Both the position numbers and the translations under genes were made by a program. Below, piece after piece: positions 34,937-43,169 of a DNA stretch of 52,040 nt. This DNA comes from CAZUGH01 sp964619785 (lineage in GTDB: Bacteria; Bacillota; Clostridia; Lachnospirales; Lachnospiraceae): NCBI GenBank assembly GCA_964619785.1, contig CAZUGH010000006.1, positions 1 through 52,040 of the forward strand, given 5' to 3'. The notes under the pieces were generated by a model. That model made no database searches, had not been told where the DNA came from, and saw nothing but the letters and a program-made list of their open reading frames with translations. Numbering within the stretch: the first letter of the stretch is position 1; each line of letters begins with the position of its first letter.

Positions 34937-35182
34937 TTATCCCAACAAGTTTGTGCTAAGTAATACTGACAAACCGATGAATAGTATAAATAATACTCTC
35001 GTTGTCATAATCATAGCACCTTCCTTGGAACGACCTTTGTTCTTGCTCCAGTAGGTATTGTCAGCAGCACCACTTAATGCTCCTAAACCACTATCTTTTC
35101 CTTCTTGCATCAGCACGACTACAATTCCTGCTATGCATACGATTATATAAAGAATTGTTATAATAGCCTTCAAAACTGTCAT
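34937..35182 (-). CDS. secG: Protein translocase subunit SecG
   Basis: 81 residues with two membrane spans (AIITILYIIVCIAGIVVVLM; VLFILFIGLSVLLSTNLL) joined by a polar loop with GKDSGLGALSGAAD. These are the SecG hallmarks. It is the accessory subunit of the SecYEG channel. ATG 35182 behind AGGAGG. secG-rnr-smpB-ssrA is a conserved Firmicute order. Confidence 0.95.
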   Translation of the reverse strand: MTVLKAIITILYIIVCIAGIVVVLMQEGKDSGLGALSGAADNTYWSKNKGRSKEGAMIMTTRVLFILFIGLSVLLSTNLLG

Positions 35183-35249
35183 ATTCTCATCCTCCTAAAT
35201 TCTAGTATAACCAGTTACGTGCACGTTAAATCGTCACACGACAAGGAAT

Positions 35250-35278
35250 ATTCTATCACAAGAACCCGCCAATGTCAA
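35250..35278 (-). promoter_or_regulatory. secG promoter
   Basis: Minus-strand TTGACA (35273-35278), 17-base spacer, TAGAAT (35250-35255), lying just after the gpmI stop. Confidence 0.8.
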
Positions 35279-35291
35279 CGATTGGTAACTA

Positions 35292-36842
35292 TTATTTTTT
35301 AATCAGTAATGATTTACCTGTCATCTCAGCTGGCTGTTTATCTGCCATACCCATCATCTCAATCATCGTAGGTGCAATATCCGCTAAACATCCACCTTCG
35401 CGAAGTGTATAAGCATCATCATAATTCACAAGAATAAATGGAACTGGATTTGTTGTATGAGCGGTAAATGGATCACCTGTTGTATAGTCAACTAACTGCT
35501 CTGCATTACCGTGGTCAGCACAGATAAACATCTGTCCATCAACTTCCTTGATTGCTGCAACAGCTTTACCAACGCACTCATCAACAGCTTCCACTGCCTT
35601 GATTGCTACGCCTTCGATTCCTGTATGACCAACCATATCAGGATTTGCAAAGTTGACAATGATAACATCATATTTATCAGACTTAATCGAATCCACAAGT
35701 CCCTCTGCAACCTTGTAAGCACTCATCTCTGGCTGAAGATCGTAGGTAGCAACCTTTGGAGACTTAACAAGCAATCTCTCTTCGCCTTCATTTGGTTCCT
35801 CAACACCACCATTAAAGAAGAATGTTACATGAGCATATTTCTCTGTCTCTGCTGTACGCAGCTGCTTCAAGCCATTCTCTGCTAAGAACTCACCAAATGT
35901 ATTCGTCAATGCCACCTTGTGGAATGCAACGATTGTATTCGGAATTGTTACATCATACTCTGTGAAAGTCACATAAGTAAGTGGAATAAATCCGTTCTTT
36001 CTCTCAAAGCCATCAAATTTATCATCACAAAATGCACGAGTAATCTCACGTGCACGGTCTGGACGGAAGTTATAGAAAATAACGGAATCATTTTCCTTAA
36101 TCGTCGCAACCGGCTTGCCATCTTCAACAATAACTGTAGGAAGAACGAATTCATCATTCTCACCCTTATCATAAGACTGCTGTACTGCACAAAGTCCACA
36201 CTCAGCCGTCTCACCTTCACCAAGTACTAAAGCATTATATGCTTTCTCAACTCGGTCCCAACGATTGTCACGGTCCATCACGTAATAACGTCCCATCACG
36301 CTGGCAACCTTACCCACACCGATCTCGTCCATCTTCTCCATCGCAGCTTTCACAAAATCCTTACCAGAAGCTGGAGGTGTATCTCTTCCATCTAAGAAAC
36401 AGTGAAGATATACGTTCTTAAGTCCGTTATCCTTTGCAAGCTTTAACAAGCCGTACATGTGCGTATTGTGACTGTGAACACCACCATCCGACAACAAACC
36501 AAACAAGTGTAAATCCGAGCCATTCTTCTTGCAATTTTCTACTGCCTGCAGAAGTGCTTCATTCTGGAAAAAGTCCCCGTCATCAATTTCCTTGGTAATA
36601 CGTGTCAGTTCCTGGTATACAATGCGTCCAGCGCCCATATTCATATGTCCAACTTCCGAGTTACCCATCTGGCCCTCAGGAAGTCCTACTGCCATACCAC
36701 TAGCCTGTCCTTCAACAAATGGACAAGTCTTCATCAATTCATCCATAACAGGCGTCTTCGCTTCTGCTACGGCATTTGCCTCTGTCTTTTTATTCAATCC
36801 ATAACCATCAAGAATCATTAATACTGTAGGTTTCTTACTCAT
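35292..36842 (-). CDS. gpmI: 2,3-bisphosphoglycerate-independent phosphoglycerate mutase
   Basis: 516 residues, normal length. LMILDGYGLNKKTEANAV and MGNSEVGHMNMGAGRIVYQ (with the catalytic Ser) open the alkaline-phosphatase-like domain. HCFLDGRDTPPASG and GRYYVMDRDNRWDR belong to the phosphotransferase domain; ADHGNAEQ holds metal ligands. It interconverts 3- and 2-phosphoglycerate. In relatives it sits with gap, pgk and tpiA. Here it is separated from tpiA by about 12.5 kb. ATG 36842 follows AAGGAG. It has its own strong promoter. Confidence 0.97.
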   Translation of the reverse strand: MSKKPTVLMILDGYGLNKKTEANAVAEAKTPVMDELMKTCPFVEGQASGMAVGLPEGQMGNSEVGHMNMGAGRIVYQELTRITKEIDDGDFFQNEALLQAVENCKKNGSDLHLFGLLSDGGVHSHNTHMYGLLKLAKDNGLKNVYLHCFLDGRDTPPASGKDFVKAAMEKMDEIGVGKVASVMGRYYVMDRDNRWDRVEKAYNALVLGEGETAECGLCAVQQSYDKGENDEFVLPTVIVEDGKPVATIKENDSVIFYNFRPDRAREITRAFCDDKFDGFERKNGFIPLTYVTFTEYDVTIPNTIVAFHKVALTNTFGEFLAENGLKQLRTAETEKYAHVTFFFNGGVEEPNEGEERLLVKSPKVATYDLQPEMSAYKVAEGLVDSIKSDKYDVIIVNFANPDMVGHTGIEGVAIKAVEAVDECVGKAVAAIKEVDGQMFICADHGNAEQLVDYTTGDPFTAHTTNPVPFILVNYDDAYTLREGGCLADIAPTMIEMMGMADKQPAEMTGKSLLIKK

Positions 36843-36889
36843 TTTATAGTCTCCTTATCAATCATTGTTATTCGTTATCAAACGTAGAC

Positions 36890-36919
36890 ATCATACCACT
36901 AAAAAGCACGTTGTGTCAA
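36890..36919 (-). promoter_or_regulatory. gpmI promoter overlapping the rpn stop codon
   Basis: Minus-strand TTGACA (36914-36919), 18-base spacer, TATGAT (36890-36895). The TGA inside the -35 is the stop codon of the upstream rpn gene, so that reading frame ends exactly in the promoter. Confidence 0.85.
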
Positions 36920-37887
36920 CGGTTGGGGTGAGCATTGAATTCTTGCATATACTCCCACGCCTTCTCTACATTTATATGGAATTTGTCTACTAGTCGATTC
37001 ACTGTCTCTTCTTCTGTCAAACCGAAATCACGACATATACTTATAACGCCTTCTGCCTTTCCTTCTGCCTTTCCTTCCATTTTACGTTCTTCCATCAATT
37101 CTTCCAGTGCTGTACACATATCAACCACCTCACCTTTCGATTTTTCTTTCATTTTCTTTACCAATTCTGGTGCATTTGCTGCCACCGCTGATGCCCACAA
37201 AGTTTCTACATCTACTATCTCTTCTGTATGTGTATTCATATAATTCGTCAATGTCTCTTTATTCTTTAGTGCCTTCATGATATCAAAAAACTTCGATACT
37301 TCGGTATGGAAAACACCCTCCGCTTCCACTTCTCTTGCTTGTATCAAGTTGAGTCGATAGTCACTCACAAAGTTTGTGAATTCTTTTGGCATATCCATCA
37401 TATCATGAAGTCGGATTGGTCCATCCCAATCTTTTTCTCCATAGTAAATCACTAAGGTTACGATCGGCAGAATTCGGTCTGTTTTCTTCATGCCTGAGAG
37501 GAATTCATCACTATTATCAAATGCTACTGTTCCCTCCAATTGGTGCCCTGTTTGAATTTCCTTGCACTGCCTGACGTAGCCAAGCGAATGATTCAACATA
37601 ACTCTCACGGGCATCGCATAATGGATGTGATCTTGATTCTCTACACCTAGTATTGCAAAAACCATTTTGTTTTTTACAATCTTCACAACATCTGCGTACC
37701 TTGTTAGTGAATACACCTCACCATCTTTCACCTTCATTGTGGTTGCTAATGCCGTGTCTGAATCCTGTAAATCCTCTTTTGTAATTACTTGTTTTCCATC
37801 AAACAATACACCATTAAATAAATCTGCGAAGCGGTGTTTGGCTGACCAATACTCTTTTAATACGTCGTCACTTTTGCGTTTTTTCAA
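36916..37887 (-). CDS. Rpn-family PD-(D/E)XK nuclease / putative transposase, copy 1
   Basis: 323 residues. FADLFNGVLFDGKQVI, KMVFAILGVENQDHIHYAMP and VTLVIYYGEKDWDG are the core of the Rpn family (PDDEXK nuclease_2), with the E-x-Q variant catalytic motif. Family members bound to recombination promote RecA-independent DNA transfer. After residue about 270 come EGKAEGKAEG repeats and a unique tail (FGLTEEETVNRLVDKFHI). The first 270 residues are identical to copy 2 at 48146-49126. The start appears to be TTG 37887 after GGGGGAAC. It lies just upstream of gpmI, forming one border of the acyl operon island. Confidence 0.88.
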   Translation of the reverse strand: MKKRKSDDVLKEYWSAKHRFADLFNGVLFDGKQVITKEDLQDSDTALATTMKVKDGEVYSLTRYADVVKIVKNKMVFAILGVENQDHIHYAMPVRVMLNHSLGYVRQCKEIQTGHQLEGTVAFDNSDEFLSGMKKTDRILPIVTLVIYYGEKDWDGPIRLHDMMDMPKEFTNFVSDYRLNLIQAREVEAEGVFHTEVSKFFDIMKALKNKETLTNYMNTHTEEIVDVETLWASAVAANAPELVKKMKEKSKGEVVDMCTALEELMEERKMEGKAEGKAEGVISICRDFGLTEEETVNRLVDKFHINVEKAWEYMQEFNAHPNR

Positions 37888-38037
37888 TAATGTTCCCCCT
37901 ATTCAATTTTGAATGGCAGGAATTCGCTTAGATTCCTGCTTAAACATTTGGATATTAAGCATAGAATCTGTTCTTGAAAGTTAGAAATTACTTATGAAAT
38001 AGAATTTTTGATTTATGCTTGGTTGAATTGTATCATG
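37073..38037. repeat. 965-bp direct repeat, left copy
   Basis: Matches 48312-49276 at a constant offset of 11,239 bases. I saw one mismatch (G 37107 / A 48346, silent Leu codon). It covers the rpn promoter -10, leader hairpin and all but the 3' end of the coding region. Past 38037 similarity fades over about 20 more bases, including the -35. Confidence 0.93.
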
Positions 38038-38055
38038 TTTTTTTATGTGGTGCAA
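38027..38055 (-). promoter_or_regulatory. Promoter of rpn copy 1
   Basis: Minus-strand TTGCAC (38050-38055), 17-base spacer, TACAAT (38027-38032). The leader holds a hairpin GCAGGAAT/ATTCCTGC (37916-37939). The same arrangement is in the right-hand copy. Confidence 0.65.
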
Positions 38056-38124
38056 GTGGGGTTTTGATATTTATATATATCACTTCCCCACCATTGATTA
38101 TATGTCACTAAATCACAATAGCAA

Positions 38125-38847
38125 TCACAGATTACACAATCCTGATGTGATTGGAATTTCAGATCCCGATATATATTTTGCTTTATCCGACAATAAAAAC
38201 TCAACCAAATAGCTCACGTGGATTGGTTCAATCAGCCCAAGTCCTAAATACTGTGAATTGCCAATTATTTCCTTCTCTTTCAAATCATCAATAAGTGGAG
38301 TGTCTACATATGCAGGTAAAACAGCATTAACACGAATCTTTCTTCTCATAAATTCTTTTGCCATAACCCTAACAGCTCCATTAACTGCAGCTTTTGAAGA
38401 TGAATATGCACAAGTTGCAATCTGACCCATATGTGAAGCTGTTGATGAAATTGCCACAATACTCGCTCCCTCATTACTGTATTTTTTCATACTAAAATAT
38501 TTTCCCAACTCAATAAAGGACAAGTAATTCACCTTGACAACTTTTATCACATCGTCCATGTCAATTGTGCGAACTTGATTATCTATCGTAATTCCCGCAC
38601 TATGAACCATGCCATCAAGTTTAATATTTTGTTCCTTGCAAAAATCAAAAATGCTTTTTATATCCGAAATATTTTCCAAATCATACGCCATGATATACGA
38701 TTCATTAGGAAGCTCTTTTTGCAATTCCAGAAGAACACTTTCGCGTCTTGCAACAAGAATAACAGTATAACCACATTGTGATAAATACTGTGCTACACTT
38801 TTCCCAATTCCTGAACTTGCACCTGTTACTAAAATACTTTTATTCAT
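38125..38847 (-). CDS. Short-chain dehydrogenase/reductase, last gene of acyl operon
   Basis: 240 residues, classical FabG-like SDR. VTGASSGIGKSVAQYLS is the NAD(P)-binding motif; VHSAGI matches NAG; SIVAISSTA and YSSSKAAV hold the catalytic Ser, Tyr and Lys. The ARRE after the second strand suggests NADPH preference. FLLSDKAKYISGSEIPITSG is the usual SDR end. It probably reduces a 3-oxoacyl-ACP made by the KASIII enzymes. It starts 16 bases after the ABC ATPase. No clear terminator follows, so transcription may continue into rpn copy 1. Confidence 0.9.
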   Translation of the reverse strand: MNKSILVTGASSGIGKSVAQYLSQCGYTVILVARRESVLLELQKELPNESYIMAYDLENISDIKSIFDFCKEQNIKLDGMVHSAGITIDNQVRTIDMDDVIKVVKVNYLSFIELGKYFSMKKYSNEGASIVAISSTASHMGQIATCAYSSSKAAVNGAVRVMAKEFMRRKIRVNAVLPAYVDTPLIDDLKEKEIIGNSQYLGLGLIEPIHVSYLVEFLLSDKAKYISGSEIPITSGLCNL

Positions 38848-38863
38848 TATACCTATCCTTCCA

Positions 38864-39607
38864 TTATTCTAAATAATTCGAGATTTTATCAATCTGTTGA
38901 CGCTCATCTTCTAAAGAAACTGTATTATCTAAGATAGCTTTGATTCTTCCTGGATTTGACTTCATGATAACAATTCGATCTGCAATACGTATTGCTTCTT
39001 CAACATCGTGAGTTACAAAAACAACAGTAATATTCTGTTTCTTACATTCGTCACGTGTTAATGTCTGCAACTTCTTCCTTGTTATCAAATCCAAACTGGC
39101 AAATGGTTCATCCATCACCAAAACTTTAGGTTTCATTGCTAGAGCACGAGCCAAAGCTACTCTTTGTTTCATTCCGCCAGATAGCTGTGCCGGATAACTC
39201 TTTGAGAACTCCTCCAGCCCAACTTCCTTAATAATCTCTCTTGCAACACGTTTCGCTTCCGCCTTTTCCTTCATCTGCCCAATTGCTCTGAGTGGATGAA
39301 CAATATTGTCCTCTACCGTTTTCCATGGTAATAACTGATCAAAGCCTTGAAACATCATCAAGACATGTTTCGACGAGCGCATATATGGTGCACCCTCTAG
39401 TAACACTTGACCATTTTCTTGTTGCTCTAATTGAGTAATAATTCTCAGAAGTGTCGTTTTCCCGCATCCAGAGTGACCAAGAACAGATACAATTTCACCC
39501 TCTACAATTGATAAATCAATTTGTTTTAAGACAACTATTGATTCTTTTTGCAACGGATAACTTTTATCGATATTAGAAAGTTCTAGAATTGGTTTTGCCT
39601 TACTCAT
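38864..39607 (-). CDS. NitT/TauT-type ABC importer, ATP-binding protein
   Basis: 247 residues, like SsuB/TauB/NrtD. Walker A LGHSGCGKTTLL, Q-loop MFQGFDQLLPWKTV, signature LSGGMKQRVALARALA, Walker B LVMDEPFASLD and switch His VTHDVEEAI are intact. The start overlaps the permease stop by four bases (ATGA), indicating translational coupling. It powers uptake of the ligand bound by the lipoprotein encoded two genes upstream. The ligand class (aromatic, sulfonate, pyrimidine and others occur in this family) cannot be read from the ATPase. Confidence 0.93.
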   Translation of the reverse strand: MSKAKPILELSNIDKSYPLQKESIVVLKQIDLSIVEGEIVSVLGHSGCGKTTLLRIITQLEQQENGQVLLEGAPYMRSSKHVLMMFQGFDQLLPWKTVEDNIVHPLRAIGQMKEKAEAKRVAREIIKEVGLEEFSKSYPAQLSGGMKQRVALARALAMKPKVLVMDEPFASLDLITRKKLQTLTRDECKKQNITVVFVTHDVEEAIRIADRIVIMKSNPGRIKAILDNTVSLEDERQQIDKISNYLE

Positions 39608-40389
39608 AAGCCACTACCCCACTTTCCAATCGTTTTCTTTTCAATAATGCGAAAAAATCCCTGTTCCATAATTAGCCCGACTAAAATAATAACAAGAACT
39701 CCAACCATTACATTTGTCATATTAGCATATGCTCTATTCTGATAAATATAGTAGCCAACCCCTCCTAGAGACCCAATCATCCCAAATACCATTTCCGCGC
39801 TAATCAATGCGCGCCATGCACGGCCCCATCCAACTCTCAAACCAGAAATAACATATGAAATAACTGCATTTATATAAATATCTGTGAACATTCGGAATGG
39901 ACTAAGGCCTATATTTATCCCCCATTCCCGGTACACTTGAGGTATCGCTTTAAAACCGGTAAGCAAGTTCGTCACCAATGGCCATAGTACTCCATGAATA
40001 ATCAAAATCAACATTGCTCCATCTCCAATACCAAACCACAGCATAATCAATGGTAAAATTGCAATGCCTGGCAGAGGATTCATAACCGTGCAAACCGCAG
40101 CGACAAAACTTTCAACTATTTTGGAATATATGCATAGAATACTTGTCACAATAGCTAACAAAAAGCTTAATATCATACCACCAAAAACAATATATAGTGA
40201 ATTTAATATCTGATATCCTAGTTTCCCATCTATGATTTGTTGCGCCATCTGTCTCGCAACCCTGGTAAATGGTGGTAAAACATATGAGTTTACCAACCCC
40301 AGTTGCGTTACCATCTCCCATACTAGAAGAATTACAAGTATCCACAAAAGAGTCTGACAACGTTTCACAATCTGATATACCTTATCCAT
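39604..40389 (-). CDS. NitT/TauT-type ABC importer, permease
   Basis: 261 residues, about six spans. The segment INIGLSPFRMFTDIYINAVISY after EWG is the EAA-type coupling loop; GRAWRALISAEMVFGMIGSLG is typical of SsuC/TauC permeases. It pairs with the ATPase (four-base overlap) and the binding lipoprotein (four-base gap). It starts at ATG 40389. Inclusion in the acyl-synthesis operon suggests import of a precursor or re-uptake of a product; this is inference. Confidence 0.92.
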   Translation of the reverse strand: MDKVYQIVKRCQTLLWILVILLVWEMVTQLGLVNSYVLPPFTRVARQMAQQIIDGKLGYQILNSLYIVFGGMILSFLLAIVTSILCIYSKIVESFVAAVCTVMNPLPGIAILPLIMLWFGIGDGAMLILIIHGVLWPLVTNLLTGFKAIPQVYREWGINIGLSPFRMFTDIYINAVISYVISGLRVGWGRAWRALISAEMVFGMIGSLGGVGYYIYQNRAYANMTNVMVGVLVIILVGLIMEQGFFRIIEKKTIGKWGSGL

Positions 40390-40393
40390 GCTC

Positions 40394-41365
40394 TCACGAA
40401 TCCTTTTCTATATTTTCATAATTAGGTAAATCAACAAATTTTTCTGGTTTATTTTGTAAAATTTTTGCATCATATAAAAGTTGAGCTAATTTATCATAAT
40501 TCATGATTTTGCTAGATGGTGGCATCTTCTTAAGTGTCTCTTCAATATACTTTCCTTCAACGCCAAAATCATCTGATAAAATTTTTACTGCCTTTTCCGA
40601 ATTGTTGCTTATATATGCAACAGCCTCATTCATTGCTTTTTTATATCCATCAAGAATATCTTTATTTTTATTTGCATAATCTTCTGTCACAATCGCAACT
40701 GCTGAATTACCATACTTTGGAACCATATCAGACATATCGGCAATCATCGTTAAATCATCTAGTTCGTCTGCTTTAATTTTATTTGGAAAAGAAAAAACAG
40801 CCCCATCAAAGTCGCTTCCCGATGCAAGCGATGCCAGTGCATCTGCGGCCGGAATTGGGGTGAGACAATGATCAAATTTTGTTGCATTATTTGTTTTTTC
40901 TAAGGAATAAGATAATAAAGCAGTGTGTAATGTGGTTGCTCGATTGGTAATTGCAATCTTACTATTCTCACTAAAGTCTTCAATTGATTTAATAGACTTA
41001 TTATTGCTGTATAGATAAATCGGTGTAGCACCAACGTTATTAACCAGCGCTAACGGAATATCGGAATCTCTTGACATAATATATGTCATCAAAGCAACAC
41101 CACCACCCATATCAATATTATTCGATATAATGGAATCTCTTATATCCGGACCTGTCTTTATCTCCTGATAGGACACTTCCACATCTTTAGGAAGATTTTT
41201 TTCTAACATCTTTTCCTCTTTCGCAATAACCAGTGATGCTGCTGAGTATACATTGGCATAACCAATCCTTAGTGTCCTTTTTTCCGACTTACCACATCCA
41301 CTCATTGAAAGTATAGCCATCAATAAAAGACATGTAATTACAACTATTCTTGTTTTCTTTTTCAT
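40394..41365 (-). CDS. NrtA/SsuA-like substrate-binding lipoprotein
   Basis: 323 residues. A lipoprotein signal (TCLLLMAILSMSGC, lipidated Cys near 23) precedes a type-II periplasmic-binding fold: LRIGYANVYSAASLVIAKEE, YQEIKTGPDIRDSIISNNID and MGGGVALMTYI at the N-lobe, then IAITNRATTLHTALLSYSLE. These match NMT1/SsuA-like binding proteins. It should capture the importer's ligand outside the cell. A 90-base gap with no obvious promoter separates it from the ligase gene. Ligand unknown. Confidence 0.88.
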   Translation of the reverse strand: MKKKTRIVVITCLLLMAILSMSGCGKSEKRTLRIGYANVYSAASLVIAKEEKMLEKNLPKDVEVSYQEIKTGPDIRDSIISNNIDMGGGVALMTYIMSRDSDIPLALVNNVGATPIYLYSNNKSIKSIEDFSENSKIAITNRATTLHTALLSYSLEKTNNATKFDHCLTPIPAADALASLASGSDFDGAVFSFPNKIKADELDDLTMIADMSDMVPKYGNSAVAIVTEDYANKNKDILDGYKKAMNEAVAYISNNSEKAVKILSDDFGVEGKYIEETLKKMPPSSKIMNYDKLAQLLYDAKILQNKPEKFVDLPNYENIEKDS

Positions 41366-41455
41366 AATATCCTCGTTTCCGAGCGATTGATTTGCTAAGG
41401 AACGCTAATCGTATTCGCTCATAACCAATTAGTCCTGTGAGTTATTGAAATATGT

Positions 41456-42913
41456 TTATAAAGCTTTCCTATCTACCTTCCCATTAAATGTACGTGGAAG
41501 TTCTTCAATCACTTCATACCTTTTAGGAACTCGCGAGAATTCCAATTGTTCTTTCATAAACGAATCAAAACTTCTCTGCTCAAACTTCACTCCTTGCTTC
41601 ATGACCACAAAAAGTTTAGGAACAGTTCCTAAAATTCTGTCTTCATAAGCAATACAGGCACACTCAATCAACTTATCTGACGAAAGAGCCGCCACCTCGA
41701 TATCATGTGGCGCAACTTTTATTCCACTAACATTTATAATATCATCTGCTCGTCCAATCAAAAAAACGAATCCATCTGAATCCATATATCCCAAATCGTG
41801 AGAATAGTATTTATCATTCTCTAATACTTGCTTTGTCAATTCTTCAGCTTCCCAATAGCCGTTCATAACTAATGGTCCTTGCGCAGTAATATAACCCGGA
41901 TTCTCTTTTGTTGCATTAACCTCTTTCCATTCATCATCAACGAAAAAAATCCTAGTATGTTTAGTTGCCTTTCCTATACAACGAGAATCCACTGGATTTT
42001 TCATATCTAGAAAGCAGGAACAACCAGCCTCCGTCGCCCCATAAGCATTATATAAATGAACTCCTGGGAATATTCTTCGAACCATATCCTTATCTTGGTC
42101 AGTCATCACATCTGCTCCAACTTCTATATAATGAAATTGATTCGCATAGCGTATCAACTTGTCACCAAGCACTCGTAGAATATATGATACCATTGCAGGG
42201 GAAGCTGTCATAGATGTCGCATGATAACATTCCACTGCCTCCATAAAATCCTTTAATCTTGTCATTCCATTCAGTATAATAGCCGTGCTCCCTGCATATA
42301 TCGCTGTATACACTCGTCTCAGAGCATGTCCATGATTTAACGGTCCAGGAATGATTTCAACTTCATCCTTATCCTGTTGCTTTCCATCAATAATATTCTC
42401 AGTTACTGCTGTGATTGCTTTGTGCGATAACAAAACACCTTTTGCACGACCTGTTGTTCCAGTAGTAAACATCATATCACCAATATCGTCTTGATTTGGG
42501 AAACTATACTCCACCAACGGTTGTATCTGATTCTTACTATAATTTTCAGAAATAAAGATTACATTGGAATCAATCTCATCTCGACATATGTTAGAAATCA
42601 CATGCGTTGCCTTGGTATCCTCAATAATCTCTTTTAATCTTTGTATTGGTATGTTTTTTTCTACAGGTACAGCAATTGCATGAAGCAAATGTATTGCCAA
42701 AACAGATATTATATGAGAAACCGTTTGGGTTGTATGAAGAATCACTGGCTCATATTCCTTAACCCCTTGCCCCCGAAGAAAAGAGGCATTCTTTAAAACG
42801 TCATTCCAAAGTTCGGAAAATGTCACAGAAATTGTTGAATCTCTAAGACAAATTTTGTCTGGATACCCCTTAGCATGAACGAAAAGTGATTCTACAATAG
42901 ATTTATACTTCAT
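41456..42913 (-). CDS. AMP-dependent acyl/aryl ligase (ANL family)
   Basis: 485 residues. A3 motif FTTGTTGRAKGVLL, A5 YNAYGATEAG, A7 YSHDLGYMD, A8 GRADDIINVSGIKVAPHDIE and A10 RTFNGKVDRKAL with the catalytic Lys are all in order. It activates a carboxylic acid as acyl-AMP and passes it to CoA or a carrier. The start codon follows the ACP stop with no spacing, so the likely acceptor is that ACP, making it an acyl-ACP loading enzyme (inference). The substrate pocket cannot be judged without modelling. An OleC-like beta-lactone synthetase is an alternative but less likely, given the intact A10 Lys. Confidence 0.9.
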   Translation of the reverse strand: MKYKSIVESLFVHAKGYPDKICLRDSTISVTFSELWNDVLKNASFLRGQGVKEYEPVILHTTQTVSHIISVLAIHLLHAIAVPVEKNIPIQRLKEIIEDTKATHVISNICRDEIDSNVIFISENYSKNQIQPLVEYSFPNQDDIGDMMFTTGTTGRAKGVLLSHKAITAVTENIIDGKQQDKDEVEIIPGPLNHGHALRRVYTAIYAGSTAIILNGMTRLKDFMEAVECYHATSMTASPAMVSYILRVLGDKLIRYANQFHYIEVGADVMTDQDKDMVRRIFPGVHLYNAYGATEAGCSCFLDMKNPVDSRCIGKATKHTRIFFVDDEWKEVNATKENPGYITAQGPLVMNGYWEAEELTKQVLENDKYYSHDLGYMDSDGFVFLIGRADDIINVSGIKVAPHDIEVAALSSDKLIECACIAYEDRILGTVPKLFVVMKQGVKFEQRSFDSFMKEQLEFSRVPKRYEVIEELPRTFNGKVDRKAL

Positions 42914-43156
42914 TCAATCATTCCTTTTAACTAATTTTTCTAAAACAATAGATTTCACTGCTTCATACGAATCCATTGCAATCATATCATCTGCTGATAA
43001 TACAATATGAAACACTTCTTCTAATCGACTCATCAAAACAATTTGTCCATAAGAATCCCATTCTGGCATATCACCCGGTTTTAAATCGGATTGAAGAAGA
43101 TAATTCTCATCCAAGCCTAGTGCTTCTCGAAACACATCATCAATCTGCTCTTTCAT
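42914..43156 (-). CDS. Acyl carrier protein 2 of acyl operon
   Basis: 80 residues. MPEWDSYGQIVLMSRLEE holds the 4'-phosphopantetheine Ser at residue 35; EVFHIVLSADDMIAMDSYEA completes the four-helix ACP fold. The motif EWDS with Tyr after the Ser differs from AcpP (DSLD) and is shared in part with ACP 1 of the same operon (EWDSLAKLS). It lies between the KASIII gene (13-base gap) and the ligase (0 bases). It needs a phosphopantetheinyl transferase encoded elsewhere. Confidence 0.9.
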   Translation of the reverse strand: MKEQIDDVFREALGLDENYLLQSDLKPGDMPEWDSYGQIVLMSRLEEVFHIVLSADDMIAMDSYEAVKSIVLEKLVKRND

Positions 43157-43169
43157 ACTGTTCCTCCAT

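Noticed and set aside
41456..42913. AMP ligase as OleC-type beta-lactone synthetase
   Set aside because: The A10 Lys and full ANL motif set are intact, and its ACP neighbour suggests acyl loading; cannot be fully excluded by eye.
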